Both the position numbers and the translations under genes were made by a program. A stretch of 64,000 bases of DNA from Bacillus sp. X1(2014) (GTDB lineage: Bacteria; Bacillota; Bacilli; Bacillales_B; DSM-18226): NCBI RefSeq assembly GCF_007678255.1, contig NZ_VEED01000006.1, positions 1-64,000 of the forward strand. Direction: 5' to 3'. Under the pieces are notes generated by a model. It worked only from the letters and a program-made list of their open reading frames with translations, did not search any database and had not been told where the DNA came from. Below, one piece after another: positions 41,916-50,582 of this stretch (its first letter is position 1; every line of letters begins with the position of its first letter).

Positions 41916-42771
41916 CAGCAAAGACCGCTTTCCCCATAGAATAATACCCGAATGCGTTGGCATATTGCGGACTGTATACTTTGGGCCCGTTCGCCCGGTA
42001 GAGGACGGGTTTGATTAGCTGGATATTTTTAAAATGCCTTTTAACATATGGGTAAAGATATTCAGCAATTCCCCCGCAAAGATATGTCGGCTCGACCAAG
42101 TCCCATTTGCCCCGAATTTCCGCCAGGATGGCTTCAGCCATTTGTTTTTCTGTTATGTCCATGTGTGTTTCAGCCCCGAAAGCAAGGGTCCCGCTTTTCC
42201 TGTCAATAAAATAGCCATCTTCCACTCTTAAATAGTTGAAGGTACTACTTCCAGCGTCGATGATGTTTGCAATCTCCTCTGGCCTGTCTTCCATGCTGAA
42301 GTATGCCCCAGACCCTTCAGGTGCAACCCTAACATCATCGATGGAGAATGTTTTCCTTATATTGTTCACCGTGATCGTGTGTGACCCTTTCAGCATCTTC
42401 TCAATCATATCCCTGTCTTTATCCACCATGCCACGGATCGGCTGCCCAATTACTACACAATTCCCTCTTATTTTTCCATACTGATGAACGGCCACCAGTA
42501 CTCTGATCTTTGTTTCTTCATGCGCTTTCGAAATATCTCTCGGCTCTCTGATCGCATGGCATTCCCGCCAGGCGATATTCCCCAAGAACAGCTTCTCATC
42601 TTCATACTCGACGATGTAGTCTCCAGCTTCCATTTGGTTTCCATCAGCATTCACCAAATGAAGATGGCGGTAAGGTCCAATGGTTGACCTAAACTTAAAC
42701 ACATGGTCCCTTGTTCTACCTTTCACCTCGTAGGCGCCTGCATCGATCGCTAAAATCCATTTGAGATCCAT
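41908..42771 (-). CDS. ParM/StbA-family actin-like protein
   Basis: 287 residues from the ATG behind GGGGTAGGAAAA; the ATG at 42804 lacks a site. Actin-fold motifs: ILAIDAGAYEVKG (phosphate 1, about 6-18), NIIDAGSSTFNYL (phosphate 2, about 165) and YLCGGIAEYL (adenosine motif, about 231). ParM proteins polymerise with ATP to push plasmid copies apart. Similar two-gene units occur on plasmids and conjugative elements of Firmicutes; here it lies among spore-coat genes with no other plasmid marker. Either a relic of an integrated plasmid or a chromosomal actin with another job. Confidence 0.82.
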   Translation of the reverse strand: MDLKWILAIDAGAYEVKGRTRDHVFKFRSTIGPYRHLHLVNADGNQMEAGDYIVEYEDEKLFLGNIAWRECHAIREPRDISKAHEETKIRVLVAVHQYGKIRGNCVVIGQPIRGMVDKDRDMIEKMLKGSHTITVNNIRKTFSIDDVRVAPEGSGAYFSMEDRPEEIANIIDAGSSTFNYLRVEDGYFIDRKSGTLAFGAETHMDITEKQMAEAILAEIRGKWDLVEPTYLCGGIAEYLYPYVKRHFKNIQLIKPVLYRANGPKVYSPQYANAFGYYSMGKAVFADE

Positions 42772-42921
42772 TTTTCCTACCCCTTTTATGCATATGTCAT
42801 ACATCTACCTAGTTTCAAACCCAGTATATGATTTAAGTACCACATGTGACACACACCGGTCATACAAAGTTTAGTGGTCAGGCCAATTCTACCGAATTTG
42901 ATATATTCTCATAATCTGCGT

Positions 42922-42930
42922 CATAAAGTA
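42922..42930 (+). promoter_or_regulatory. candidate SigK -10 element of cotA
   Basis: CATAAAGTA matches the mother-cell sigma-K -10 pattern CATANNNTA and lies 39 bp before the cotA ATG. No clear AC at -35 is seen. In B. subtilis, cotA depends on sigma-K, which supports the reading. Confidence 0.45.
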
Positions 42931-42968
42931 CTGTGATGACAACTATTCGATTGAAGGGAGTATTTCTT

Positions 42969-44504
42969 ATGAAAAATCTCTCTAGATTTGTAGATGAACT
43001 CCCGATTCCCCCGATTTTAAACCCCCGATGGAAAGATTCATCTTATACTTATTATGAAGTGAAGATGACGGAATTTAAGCAATCACTCCACCGCGAGTTG
43101 AATGATACAACCGTTTGGGGCTACGAAGGCATCTATCCGGGTCCGACCATTGAGGTGGAAAGCAACGAAAATGTGTATATCAAATGGAGCAACGACCTTC
43201 CAGATAAACATCTCTTGCCGATCGACTATACGGTTCACGGCGCCCATAAGGATGTGCCAGACGTCCGGGCGGTGGTACATGTCCACGGTGCCTGCGTGGA
43301 ATGGGAAAGCGATGGCTATCCCGAGGCTTGGTTTACTAAGGGTTTTGAAAAAGTGGGGCCTTACTTTAAAAAGCAAGTCTATCATTATACGAATTGCGAT
43401 CATGCGTGTACGCTTTGGTATCATGACCATGCCCTGGGGATTACAAGGCTCAATGTCTATGCCGGATTGGCGGGATTCTACCTCGTCAGGAACCAGCGGG
43501 AGCGTTCTTTGAATTTACCAAGTGGAAAATATGATATTCCCCTGCTAATTCAAGACAAAGCTTTCCATCAAGATGGTTCGCTTTATTACCCGAAGCAGCC
43601 AGAAAAACCTGTCCCAGGATTAGAAACTTCGATCGTTCCTGAATTTTTTGGAGATACCCTTTTGGTGAATGGTAAAGTATATCCTTTTTTAAAAGTGGAG
43701 CCTCGTAAATATCGCTTTCGGCTTCTTAATGCCTCTAATAGCCGCTTCTTTCGGATAAAGCTGGATTCAGGCCAACGGATGTATCTGATTGCAACGGAAC
43801 GGGGATTGATGCAGCAGCCAATAGGTGTCAAGGAGATTCTGTTATCACCGGCAGAACGGGCTGAGGTGATCATTGATTTCACCAATCTGGAGGGCAGGAA
43901 AATTATCATGACTAATGATGCGCCTGCCCCCTTTCCAAGTGGAAAGCCAGTGGATGAGCAAACGAGGAGCGTGATGCAGTTTCGAGTGACCCTCCCTTTG
44001 TCTAGTGTTGATACGAGTGTGATTCCGGCTTCTATGATGCCTATTCCGGTCATGCATGAACAGTCAGCCTCTAAAGAGCGATACTTAACTTTAAATGACA
44101 GTATGGATCAAATGGGGCGTCCATTAATGTTATTGGATAATAAACAGTGGGATGACCCGATTTCTGAAAATCCAAAGCTGGGCTCCACTGAAATCTGGTA
44201 CCTGATCAATCTATCCCAGGATTCCCATCCGATTCATCTACACTTAGTGGAGTTTCAAATCTTAGACCGGCGGGGGTTCGATGTTGACAGGTATAACCAG
44301 GAGAAAATAATCCATTACACCGGTCCGGCGATTCCGCCTGAACCCTATGAACGCGGCTGGAAGGATACTGTTCGCGCAGACCCGAATCAGGTCACACGGA
44401 TAATCATGAAGTTTGGTCCCTTTACAGGGCTGTATGTCTGGCATTGTCATATGCTAGAGCATGAAGATTATGAAATGATGCGGCCGTTTATTGTGATACG
44501 ATGA
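42969..44504 (+). CDS. cotA: spore-coat laccase CotA (multicopper oxidase)
   Basis: 511 residues (B. subtilis CotA has 513). Start at ATG behind GAAGGGAG; the earlier ATG at 42933 lacks a site. All copper ligands are visible: VHVHGAC, LWYHDHAL, HPIHLHLVEF and the type 1/3 signature WHCHMLEHEDYEMM. CotA oxidises phenols and bilirubin with O2 and makes the brown spore pigment in the outer coat. No signal peptide, as expected for a coat protein assembled in the mother cell. Terminator directly downstream. Confidence 0.95.
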   Translation: MKNLSRFVDELPIPPILNPRWKDSSYTYYEVKMTEFKQSLHRELNDTTVWGYEGIYPGPTIEVESNENVYIKWSNDLPDKHLLPIDYTVHGAHKDVPDVRAVVHVHGACVEWESDGYPEAWFTKGFEKVGPYFKKQVYHYTNCDHACTLWYHDHALGITRLNVYAGLAGFYLVRNQRERSLNLPSGKYDIPLLIQDKAFHQDGSLYYPKQPEKPVPGLETSIVPEFFGDTLLVNGKVYPFLKVEPRKYRFRLLNASNSRFFRIKLDSGQRMYLIATERGLMQQPIGVKEILLSPAERAEVIIDFTNLEGRKIIMTNDAPAPFPSGKPVDEQTRSVMQFRVTLPLSSVDTSVIPASMMPIPVMHEQSASKERYLTLNDSMDQMGRPLMLLDNKQWDDPISENPKLGSTEIWYLINLSQDSHPIHLHLVEFQILDRRGFDVDRYNQEKIIHYTGPAIPPEPYERGWKDTVRADPNQVTRIIMKFGPFTGLYVWHCHMLEHEDYEMMRPFIVIR

Positions 44505-44510
44505 GCTGAG

Positions 44511-44540
44511 GCAGTGTGAGTTTTCCACACTGCTTTTTTT
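44511..44540 (+). terminator. cotA terminator
   Basis: GCAGTGTG - AGTTTTC - CACACTGC with seven T residues. Confidence 0.88.
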
Positions 44541-44626
44541 GCATGCTTTCAAGCAAAAATGATGAATTTTTTAAGGGCATTCCCCCAATTATTTGCATAA
44601 GGATATAGTGAATGGAGTGAAATACA

Positions 44627-45049
44627 GTGAATGCTCAAACAGAAAAGGCAAAGCCAGCCAAGGAGAATAGTACTTCTGATAATGAAGAATTGCTTGAACA
44701 GCTTGAGAAACAAGTCTCTGTTGCCGTCTGGATTCAATTTATTGGTCAACTCATGGAGGCATTTTATTTATCTAAGATTATGTTGGTTAGTGAGGAAATC
44801 AAAGAGGATGCCAATGAAAGACAGATTTTACTGGGAGCATGGATTCAAACCGCAGGACAATTTCTAGAAGGTGTTGGTACGACTAAACAGCTGTATACGG
44901 ATGAGGAAACGCTCACGCTGGAAGCGCAACGAATCACCAATCTCGGGGATTGGCTGCAATCCTTAGGGGTTACTTTGGAAGCAAACGCAGGTACGCAAAT
45001 TATTATTGAGGAAAAAAAGAAAGAGGTACCAGAGGAATTTATTCCATAA
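44627..45049 (+). CDS. protein with three W-[IL]-Q-x3-G repeats
   Basis: 140 residues from GTG behind GGAGTGA. Three repeats of about 33-36 residues: AVWIQFIGQLMEAFYLSK (from 33), GAWIQTAGQFLEGVGTTK and GDWLQSLGVTLEANAGTQ. Acidic C-terminus. I believe that similar repetitive Bacillus proteins exist as a DUF family, but I cannot name it surely. Its neighbourhood suggests a spore role; this is inference. Confidence 0.7.
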   Translation: MNAQTEKAKPAKENSTSDNEELLEQLEKQVSVAVWIQFIGQLMEAFYLSKIMLVSEEIKEDANERQILLGAWIQTAGQFLEGVGTTKQLYTDEETLTLEAQRITNLGDWLQSLGVTLEANAGTQIIIEEKKKEVPEEFIP

Positions 45050-45096
45050 AAGGTATTTGAGCTTTAAACTACATTAAAAAAGGGAAATGGTTATAA

Positions 45097-45288
45097 ATGG
45101 ATCAATCATTATTTAAAGAAAATGAAGTTAGACGGATATTTTTACGGCCACACGTTTTTCATTATCATCCTTTTCATTTTGGAAGTCCATTTTTCGGGGG
45201 ATGGTATGGCAGCCCCTTCTTACATTCATATGGTTATGGTTATGGATACCCTAATTATGGGTATGGGTATGGATATCCTTACTATTAG
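45097..45288 (+). CDS. small Tyr/Gly/His/Phe-rich, coat-like protein
   Basis: 63 residues. A charged start (MDQSLFKENEVRRIFLRP), HVFHYHPFHFGSPFFGGWYG, then YGYGYGYPNYGYGYGYPYY. Such Tyr/Gly-rich tails are typical of small spore-coat proteins, and crosslinking by oxidases such as CotA is a possible but unproved link. AAAGGGAAATGG ribosome binding site. The nearby overlapping frame in another phase is a shadow. Confidence 0.7.
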   Translation: MDQSLFKENEVRRIFLRPHVFHYHPFHFGSPFFGGWYGSPFLHSYGYGYGYPNYGYGYGYPYY

Positions 45289-45437
45289 CAAGTGCCTCTT
45301 AAAAATCCAGGTACTGGTGCTCCAGCCTGGATTTCTAGAGGACCCTGCTTCGAAACTTGTTTTTGAAACTGAATTTCTCTCTGATGATACCCTTTTTTAT
45401 AAAAATCTGGCCTTCAATTTTTAGTGGGTGGGATTTT

Positions 45438-45551
45438 ATCGGTCGCTTTTAGGATTTATCCGCCACTTGGTGCCTTTTATCTGCCGCTTTTTTATTTTAT
45501 CGGCCACTTACTGATTTTATCTGCCACTTTCAGCCCGTTATCGGCCACTTG
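45438..45551. repeat. 20-21-bp-spaced degenerate array, ATCTGCCACTT family, second locus
   Basis: Six units with their ATC at 45438, 45458, 45479, 45499, 45519 and 45540. The order of spacings 20, 21, 20, 20, 21 is that of the locus at 29885 to the base. Confidence 0.85.
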
Positions 45552-45590
45552 CCTTTTTCCATCACCAAACCTTTCCAGCTCCCCCACTAC

Positions 45591-45620
45591 ATAAAAAAAT
45601 CCAGGCACTCAAGCCTGGAT
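45591..45620 (-). terminator. terminator of the 136-residue membrane gene
   Basis: ATCCAGGC - TTGAGT - GCCTGGAT then a T tract on the minus strand; the stem recalls that at 10456. Confidence 0.8.
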
Positions 45621-45623
45621 TGA

Positions 45624-46034
45624 TCATTTTTTTAGAAGTTTACCTAAAAATCTCTTCACGATTAGGAATACCCAAGCTATGGCTGCGAAGGCGATGAAAA
45701 ATGCAATGTATCCCCATAATCCGACGATGGCATCCTCAAACTCCATGTTCCCTCTATTCGTGATCGCTTGTTGTATTTCGATGGCAAAAACCAAAACTAC
45801 CATAAACGTGAAAGTATAGAGGAATGATAGGATAGTGATCCCATAGGGCATTTTAGAGATAATTTTAGAAAAAATAAGGACAACCACAAAGACAAAGATC
45901 CCTATTATACCCATGATCCAAAAGTGTAAATCTTTATCATTTAAACCAAGATTCAAATAATCATTCACATATAGTTGAATAAAATCATGGATATTATTTA
46001 AAAGTTCAGTAAGCATGAGAATTATTTCTTTCAA
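45624..46034 (-). CDS. hypothetical membrane protein
   Basis: 136 residues from TTG, 8 nt behind GGAGTGG. An amphipathic N-terminal part (about 1-30) precedes three membrane segments at about 38-58, 65-88 and 105-126, ending in a basic tail KRFLGKLLKK. No family recognised; holin-like layout is only superficial. Single gene. Confidence 0.6.
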   Translation of the reverse strand: MKEIILMLTELLNNIHDFIQLYVNDYLNLGLNDKDLHFWIMGIIGIFVFVVVLIFSKIISKMPYGITILSFLYTFTFMVVLVFAIEIQQAITNRGNMEFEDAIVGLWGYIAFFIAFAAIAWVFLIVKRFLGKLLKK

Positions 46035-46179
46035 TTAAACCACTCCTTCCCTACATTGTAGAATAGTCATGTCATAAACGCTAACCCAAAATTCCCCACT
46101 TTTTTGTATTTTTACAGGTATAAGAGAATGATAGTTTGGCAATAATGAGGATAGATTCAAAATCGAGGGGGTAACGAGG

Positions 46180-46317
46180 TTGAAGGAGAATAAACTGCTA
46201 TTATCGGAGTTTGCTAATGAGGATGGTTTCGAGCTTAACAGCTATTTAACGCACTTATTTGAATATTTTTCTAGTCTATCAAAAACTGAAGTTACAAAGA
46301 TTGAGCCAACCCCTTGA
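46180..46317 (+). CDS. hypothetical 45-residue protein
   Basis: TTG start 9 nt behind GAGGGGG, then MKENKLLLSEFANEDGFELN ... SLSKTEVTKIEPTP. Acidic, probably helical. Its 3' end forms the first arm of the terminator. No family recognised. Confidence 0.5.
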   Translation: MKENKLLLSEFANEDGFELNSYLTHLFEYFSSLSKTEVTKIEPTP

Positions 46318-46342
46318 TTGTTTTAAGGGGCTGGCTCTTTTT
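46303..46342 (+). terminator. rho-independent terminator
   Basis: GAGCCAACCCCTT / AAGGGGCTGGCTC with a T9 tail; it overlaps the end of the 45-residue frame. Confidence 0.85.
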
Positions 46343-46360
46343 TTTTGCAAGTGAATCCTA

Positions 46361-47956
46361 TTAAAAGTAGGTCAATTTAATGACTACTTTTCCTTTTTTA
46401 TCAACAAAGCCTGCTTTTCCGTTTTTCTTCACGTAAACAAGCCCCTCTTTGAAAGATCGCACTTCGTCATACTGAGGGATGATGGCGATTTTACCTTTAG
46501 CATTCATAAAACCATATTTACCTTTATATTCAACAAGAGCTAAATTATAGTCGCTCTTGTAAAAAGGCTGAATGTCGCTATATTTCGGTTTGACCAGTAC
46601 TTTCCCTGTTGACGCCAGGAGTCCATATTTCGAGCCTTGCTTCACTCGAATCAAGCCTTTATACTGGAATGGATCGAGTCGGTCATATTTAGGTTGAATG
46701 AAAACTTTACCTTTGCCATTCAGCGCGCCTTCTTTGTTATCCTTTTTAAAAATAACAAAATCATCCGTAAACTGACCATCGCCATAGGTTGCTAGTCTTA
46801 AATAGTCATAGGTTGGCTGGACGATGACTTTTCCCGTAACATTTACAACTCCATATTTATTATTTTGCCTAATGATCGCTAAGCCACTTTTATTAAACAA
46901 ACTAATCGAGTCATAGTTGAAATCGAGGATCACTTGACCCTGTTTATTAATCAAACCATATTTCCCGTTTTTAGCGACAACGGCTGCATTTTGCCAAAAT
47001 TCATAAAGCGCACTTCCATCACCATCGTAGGCTTCCTCATATTGTGGTTGAATGATTATTTTTCCAGTTGTATCAAGATAGCCCAGTTTACTATCCGTGA
47101 TAACTGGTGCTAAGCCCCTTCTAAACACACTAACCGAATCAAAAACCGGTTCAGCAATCATTTTCCCCTTACTGCTGATGAAACCCCATTTTCCATTTAA
47201 TCTCGTTTGGGCAAAACCATTAAAAACCTCAGATATCCCATCATATTTGGGGATGACAATTGTTTGACCGCTTGCGTTAATGATTCCATATTTCCCATCA
47301 CTTTTTACTTTAAATAACCCTTTTGCAAAAGGGTTTATGGATGTATAAGCTGGGGTTACGATGACTTTCCCTTGCTTATTGATTAATCCGAACTTATTTT
47401 CTTGGGAGACTGTGAACACGCCATTCATGTTATCGGTGATTTTTTCATAGGTTGGCGGTAGAACGATCTTGCCTTTTGTATCGATAATTCCATACTTACC
47501 GTTGCTTTTGTAATAGGCAACACCATTCTGGAAATCTCCAATCGTTTCATATTTTGGTTTCACAATCGTTTTACCAGATGTGCTGATCAATCCATACTTA
47601 CTGTTCTTTATAACGATGATTGGATTATTCAAGCCAACCTCTGCAAAATCATACTGCGGTTTGACAATGACTTTTCCCTTTTGATTAATAAACCCGTACT
47701 TATTATTCTTTTTCACCCGTAATAAATTGGTTCGCTTCGATTGATCGATCGCTTGGTATAGTGGTTTAATGGCGACCTTCCCTTTTTTATCGAGCATTCC
47801 ATACTTGCCATACTGCTTAAATAAAACGAGACCATTGGTAAATTCAGTTCCAAGAATCTTCTTACTGCTAGCGGCATATGTGGTCGATTGTGCTGTACCC
47901 ATAAGCAAGCTAAATAGAATCATAGCAACGAGCCAAACCTTCAAATGATTTTTCAT
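46361..47956 (-). CDS. secreted WG-repeat protein
   Basis: 531 residues: signal peptide to about residue 29, then about eleven to twelve WG/KWG-type repeats of 40-45 residues, each with GKYGxxxxKGKVIVKPxYD (for example GKYGMLDKKGKVAIKPLY, NKYGFINQKGKVIVKPQYD). The repeats form a beta-rich, probably propeller-like or rod-like structure. WG-repeat proteins of bacilli are exported and of unknown partner. Divergent from the SWIM gene. Confidence 0.88.
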   Translation of the reverse strand: MKNHLKVWLVAMILFSLLMGTAQSTTYAASSKKILGTEFTNGLVLFKQYGKYGMLDKKGKVAIKPLYQAIDQSKRTNLLRVKKNNKYGFINQKGKVIVKPQYDFAEVGLNNPIIVIKNSKYGLISTSGKTIVKPKYETIGDFQNGVAYYKSNGKYGIIDTKGKIVLPPTYEKITDNMNGVFTVSQENKFGLINKQGKVIVTPAYTSINPFAKGLFKVKSDGKYGIINASGQTIVIPKYDGISEVFNGFAQTRLNGKWGFISSKGKMIAEPVFDSVSVFRRGLAPVITDSKLGYLDTTGKIIIQPQYEEAYDGDGSALYEFWQNAAVVAKNGKYGLINKQGQVILDFNYDSISLFNKSGLAIIRQNNKYGVVNVTGKVIVQPTYDYLRLATYGDGQFTDDFVIFKKDNKEGALNGKGKVFIQPKYDRLDPFQYKGLIRVKQGSKYGLLASTGKVLVKPKYSDIQPFYKSDYNLALVEYKGKYGFMNAKGKIAIIPQYDEVRSFKEGLVYVKKNGKAGFVDKKGKVVIKLTYF

Positions 47957-48047
47957 ATGTACCCCCCTTTTTCATCCAAATTATAGCATTTATTTTCTAA
48001 AATTATCCATTATATTTTATTGCCTTTTTGGTGTCATTTACATTTTT

Positions 48048-48089
48048 GGTGTCAGGCACATGTGAAATTTTCACATGGTGCCTGACACC
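48048..48089. repeat. hairpin made of two opposed GGTGTCAGGCACC words
   Basis: GGTGTCAGGCACATGTGAAA and its complement (TTTCACATGGTGCCTGACACC, seen to 48089) form a perfect-looking 20-bp stem. It lies in the 200-bp gap between the WG-repeat and SWIM genes. A T6 tract follows on the plus strand (48092-48097). Confidence 0.8.
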
Positions 48090-48163
48090 GATTTTTTGGG
48101 TATAATAGTGGAATATGGATTTTTATTTAAAAATGACTGGTTTTGGTAAAGGGGGTTGTGGCT

Positions 48164-49795
48164 TTGGAGTCGACGCCTGCAAGTGAGAGGATTGAGCTTT
48201 TTGGGGATCAGGTGCGGGAATTGCTGCACCCAACAGTGACGGAGGACGCGCGGCTGGTTCAGAAGGGTTTGATGTTGTACCGGCAAGGGCTGGTGAAGCA
48301 GTTACAGATATGGAATGAGCAGATAACGGCGACGGTTCAGGATGTGACGCCTTGTTATGTGAAGTTGAATTTTGAGTTTTTGTCGCATAGTGAGTGTTCA
48401 TGTCCAGCGGAGGGCTTTTGCCGGCATCAGATGGCGGTGTTTTTTGCTGCGTATGCCAGGGTCGGTAGTGTGACTGATTGGGTGGCCGATTGGCGCGAGC
48501 CGATGCAGGAATCGAAGTCAATTTCGAGCTGGGGTTTGCAGACGGCGAAGGATTTGATTAAGGCGAATGGGTCGTCAAAGCCAGATTATGGGCGCTGGGT
48601 TCATTCGTTTGAGGTCAGTTTTGATACGTTGCTGGCGACGAAGAAGTACACGAGTCCGTATGTGATTCCGGAGTTGTTTGGAATTTATGAGCGCCGGATT
48701 CATGCGAGTGCGCCAGTGGAGCAGGAATGGCGCCTGCTGTATGAGTTGGTCGGGATTGTCGTGTCGTTTCGAAAGTTGGCTCGATTGAGTGATCAGTTGG
48801 GTCATGATGACGATACAGTGAGGCGGGCTTATTTGCATTTGTTCCATAATTTGATGGATGATGCCGAGGATCTATCGATTAAGATTGGCACGCAGTCGCT
48901 GCCGTTTGATTTTGATGAGTTTGTTGATAATTTGCGGGCGGACACGTTTGAGCTCCTGACCTGTACACAGGGGTTGGAGTATGAGCGGATTTTCTTGTAC
49001 CGGCTGTTGTGGATTCATTTTTTCAAAAAGAAGGCCTGGCGTGAAGAAGAACTGGTGAAGATTCAGGCACGGCTGAAGGAGCTCCAAGATTGGGAGAGTC
49101 CGGCGCCATTAATGCTGGCTGGAATTCATTTGAATTTCTTGCTTGGAGATGATGAGGCGGCCCTGAAGTTGGTCCGGCCATTTAGTGATGCCGAGATTAC
49201 GCCATATCTAGTGTTTTGGATTGAGTATTTATCTGGGCTAAAGGCGTGGAAGCGTGTCGGCGCGGTGGTTGAGTTATTTTTGCAAAAAGTGAAGGGTTAT
49301 TTGGAGCAGCTTGGCGGTTATCATAGTTGCGCGACGTTTGTGCGGAATGCACTGCGGGCAGTGGCACCTTATTGTGCAGAGAGTGACCGGGTGGATTTGT
49401 ATGAGCGGGCGCTGCTGGCAATGCTTCCCTATAGTTTTGGCGATTATGAGATGGTATTGTTTGAGCGGAAGCAGTATGACCGCTGGGGCGAACTGCAGGC
49501 GTTTATTGGTTTGGATTATTATGAGTTGCCGAAGGACCGGTTGAAACTGATTGAAAAGGAGCAGCCTGAGGTGCTGCTCGGGATGCTGCATCAGACCGCG
49601 CAGAAGGAGATTGATCAGAAGAACCGGGCCAGTTATCGTTTGGCTGTGCGGCATTTAAAGAAACTGCGGACACTTTATAAAAAGTTGAAACGGGTCGATG
49701 ATTGGGAGTATTTCTTGGATACATTGCTGGAACGGACGAAGCGGCTGCGGGCTTTCCATGAGGAGTGTAAGCGGAGTAAGTTGATTGAGGGTTAG
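48164..49795 (+). CDS. SWIM zinc-finger protein, YwqB-like
   Basis: 543 residues from TTG, 8 nt behind AAAGGGGG; the frame is open to 48143. The SWIM motif is at about 78-92: SECSCPAEGFCRHQMAV (Cys-X-Cys-Xn-Cys-X-His). The rest is helical and charged, with HEAT-like character. In B. subtilis the SWIM protein YwqB is encoded beside the SNF2-type helicase YwqA; here a helicase gene lies 1 kb downstream, which supports the name. DNA- or protein-binding partner of that helicase is the inferred role. Confidence 0.82.
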   Translation: MESTPASERIELFGDQVRELLHPTVTEDARLVQKGLMLYRQGLVKQLQIWNEQITATVQDVTPCYVKLNFEFLSHSECSCPAEGFCRHQMAVFFAAYARVGSVTDWVADWREPMQESKSISSWGLQTAKDLIKANGSSKPDYGRWVHSFEVSFDTLLATKKYTSPYVIPELFGIYERRIHASAPVEQEWRLLYELVGIVVSFRKLARLSDQLGHDDDTVRRAYLHLFHNLMDDAEDLSIKIGTQSLPFDFDEFVDNLRADTFELLTCTQGLEYERIFLYRLLWIHFFKKKAWREEELVKIQARLKELQDWESPAPLMLAGIHLNFLLGDDEAALKLVRPFSDAEITPYLVFWIEYLSGLKAWKRVGAVVELFLQKVKGYLEQLGGYHSCATFVRNALRAVAPYCAESDRVDLYERALLAMLPYSFGDYEMVLFERKQYDRWGELQAFIGLDYYELPKDRLKLIEKEQPEVLLGMLHQTAQKEIDQKNRASYRLAVRHLKKLRTLYKKLKRVDDWEYFLDTLLERTKRLRAFHEECKRSKLIEG

Positions 49796-49802
49796 CGGAA
49801 AG

Positions 49803-49832
49803 AAGGTGCCGATTTTGCTGGCACCTTTTGTT
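49803..49832 (+). terminator. SWIM gene terminator
   Basis: AAGGTGCC - GATTTTGCT - GGCACCTT followed by TTGTTTTT. Confidence 0.8.
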
Positions 49833-49898
49833 TTTAGCCTTTGGCTCGCATTTATTTGAATAATCAACAATATTTTATAAAAAAGGAGACGGTTTCAA

Positions 49899-50192
49899 AT
49901 GACTACTTCTGAAAAAAATTTAAAGACTTGCGATCAAGGACACCAATTTTATAAAAGCAGCGACTGTCCGACCTGCCCAACGTGTGAGAACGAACGCAAA
50001 CCTGCTGATGGATTCCTTTCAGTACTCTCGGCACCAGCAAGACGGGCATTAGAAAACAACGGGATAACTACTTTGCAGCAACTATCAACGTTTACTGAAA
50101 AAGAGGTTTTGCAATTTCACGGCATGGGACCAGCTTCATTACCTAAACTTAGGTCCGCTTTGAAGGAAAATGGGTTATCATTCAGGGGGTAA
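49899..50192 (+). CDS. zinc-ribbon plus RNA polymerase alpha-CTD-like protein
   Basis: 97 residues. The N-terminal third has Cys-rich DCPTCPTCENER with further Cys and His (CDQGH) and could bind zinc. The C-terminal part (about 40-97) has the helix-hairpin-helix fold of the alpha-CTD: LSAPARRALENNGITTLQQL and LQFHGMGPASLPKLRSALKE. The alpha-CTD-like domain suggests DNA or transcription-factor contact. AAAAGGAGACGG ribosome binding site. It stands between the SWIM and SNF2 genes. Confidence 0.78.
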   Translation: MTTSEKNLKTCDQGHQFYKSSDCPTCPTCENERKPADGFLSVLSAPARRALENNGITTLQQLSTFTEKEVLQFHGMGPASLPKLRSALKENGLSFRG

Positions 50193-50462
50193 AATCACAA
50201 CCAGTGCTGGATTTGTGAAGAATTTGGGTGCATTCATGAAGCTCGCCAATGTGCTGCGGGCTTTTTTGTGCTTTTATTTGCTGTCATTTTTTTTAAAATA
50301 ATAATAGGCGCTGGTATCACTTTAAAGTGAGCTATTTTAATCCCGAACATCCCGCTATCAAGATAATTCAGGCATCGCCCTCCTCTAACCACACATTTTT
50401 GGTTATAATAAAGGAATATGGATTTTTCTTTGAACTTATTGGTGAACTTTTGTGTCATTGTT

Positions 50463-50475
50463 GGTGTCAGGCACC
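50463..50475. repeat. GGTGTCAGGCACC word
   Basis: One copy of the 13-bp word in the gap before the SNF2 gene, followed by GCCCGTGAACA; the copy at 53747 is followed by the similar GCCCGTGGACA. Confidence 0.8.
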
Positions 50476-50582
50476 GCCCGTGAACACTTTTGAAATTCTG
50501 TCCATTTATCACGGACATTTTCTTGTTTTGTATAGACTTTATTTAGGTATATGGATATTGATTTATTTATTATTTTTGTTTT

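Noticed and set aside
41703..42804. Integrated plasmid around the ParM gene
   Set aside because: No rep, relaxase, integrase, att repeats or composition change seen nearby; kept only as a possibility in the finding.
45122..45424. 100-codon ORF overlapping the Tyr-rich gene
   Set aside because: Different phase, no ribosome binding site; the 63-residue frame has the site and a coat-like composition.
48071..49870. Minus-strand ORFs inside the SWIM gene
   Set aside because: Low-complexity Gln/Pro-rich shadows of a G-rich plus-strand gene.
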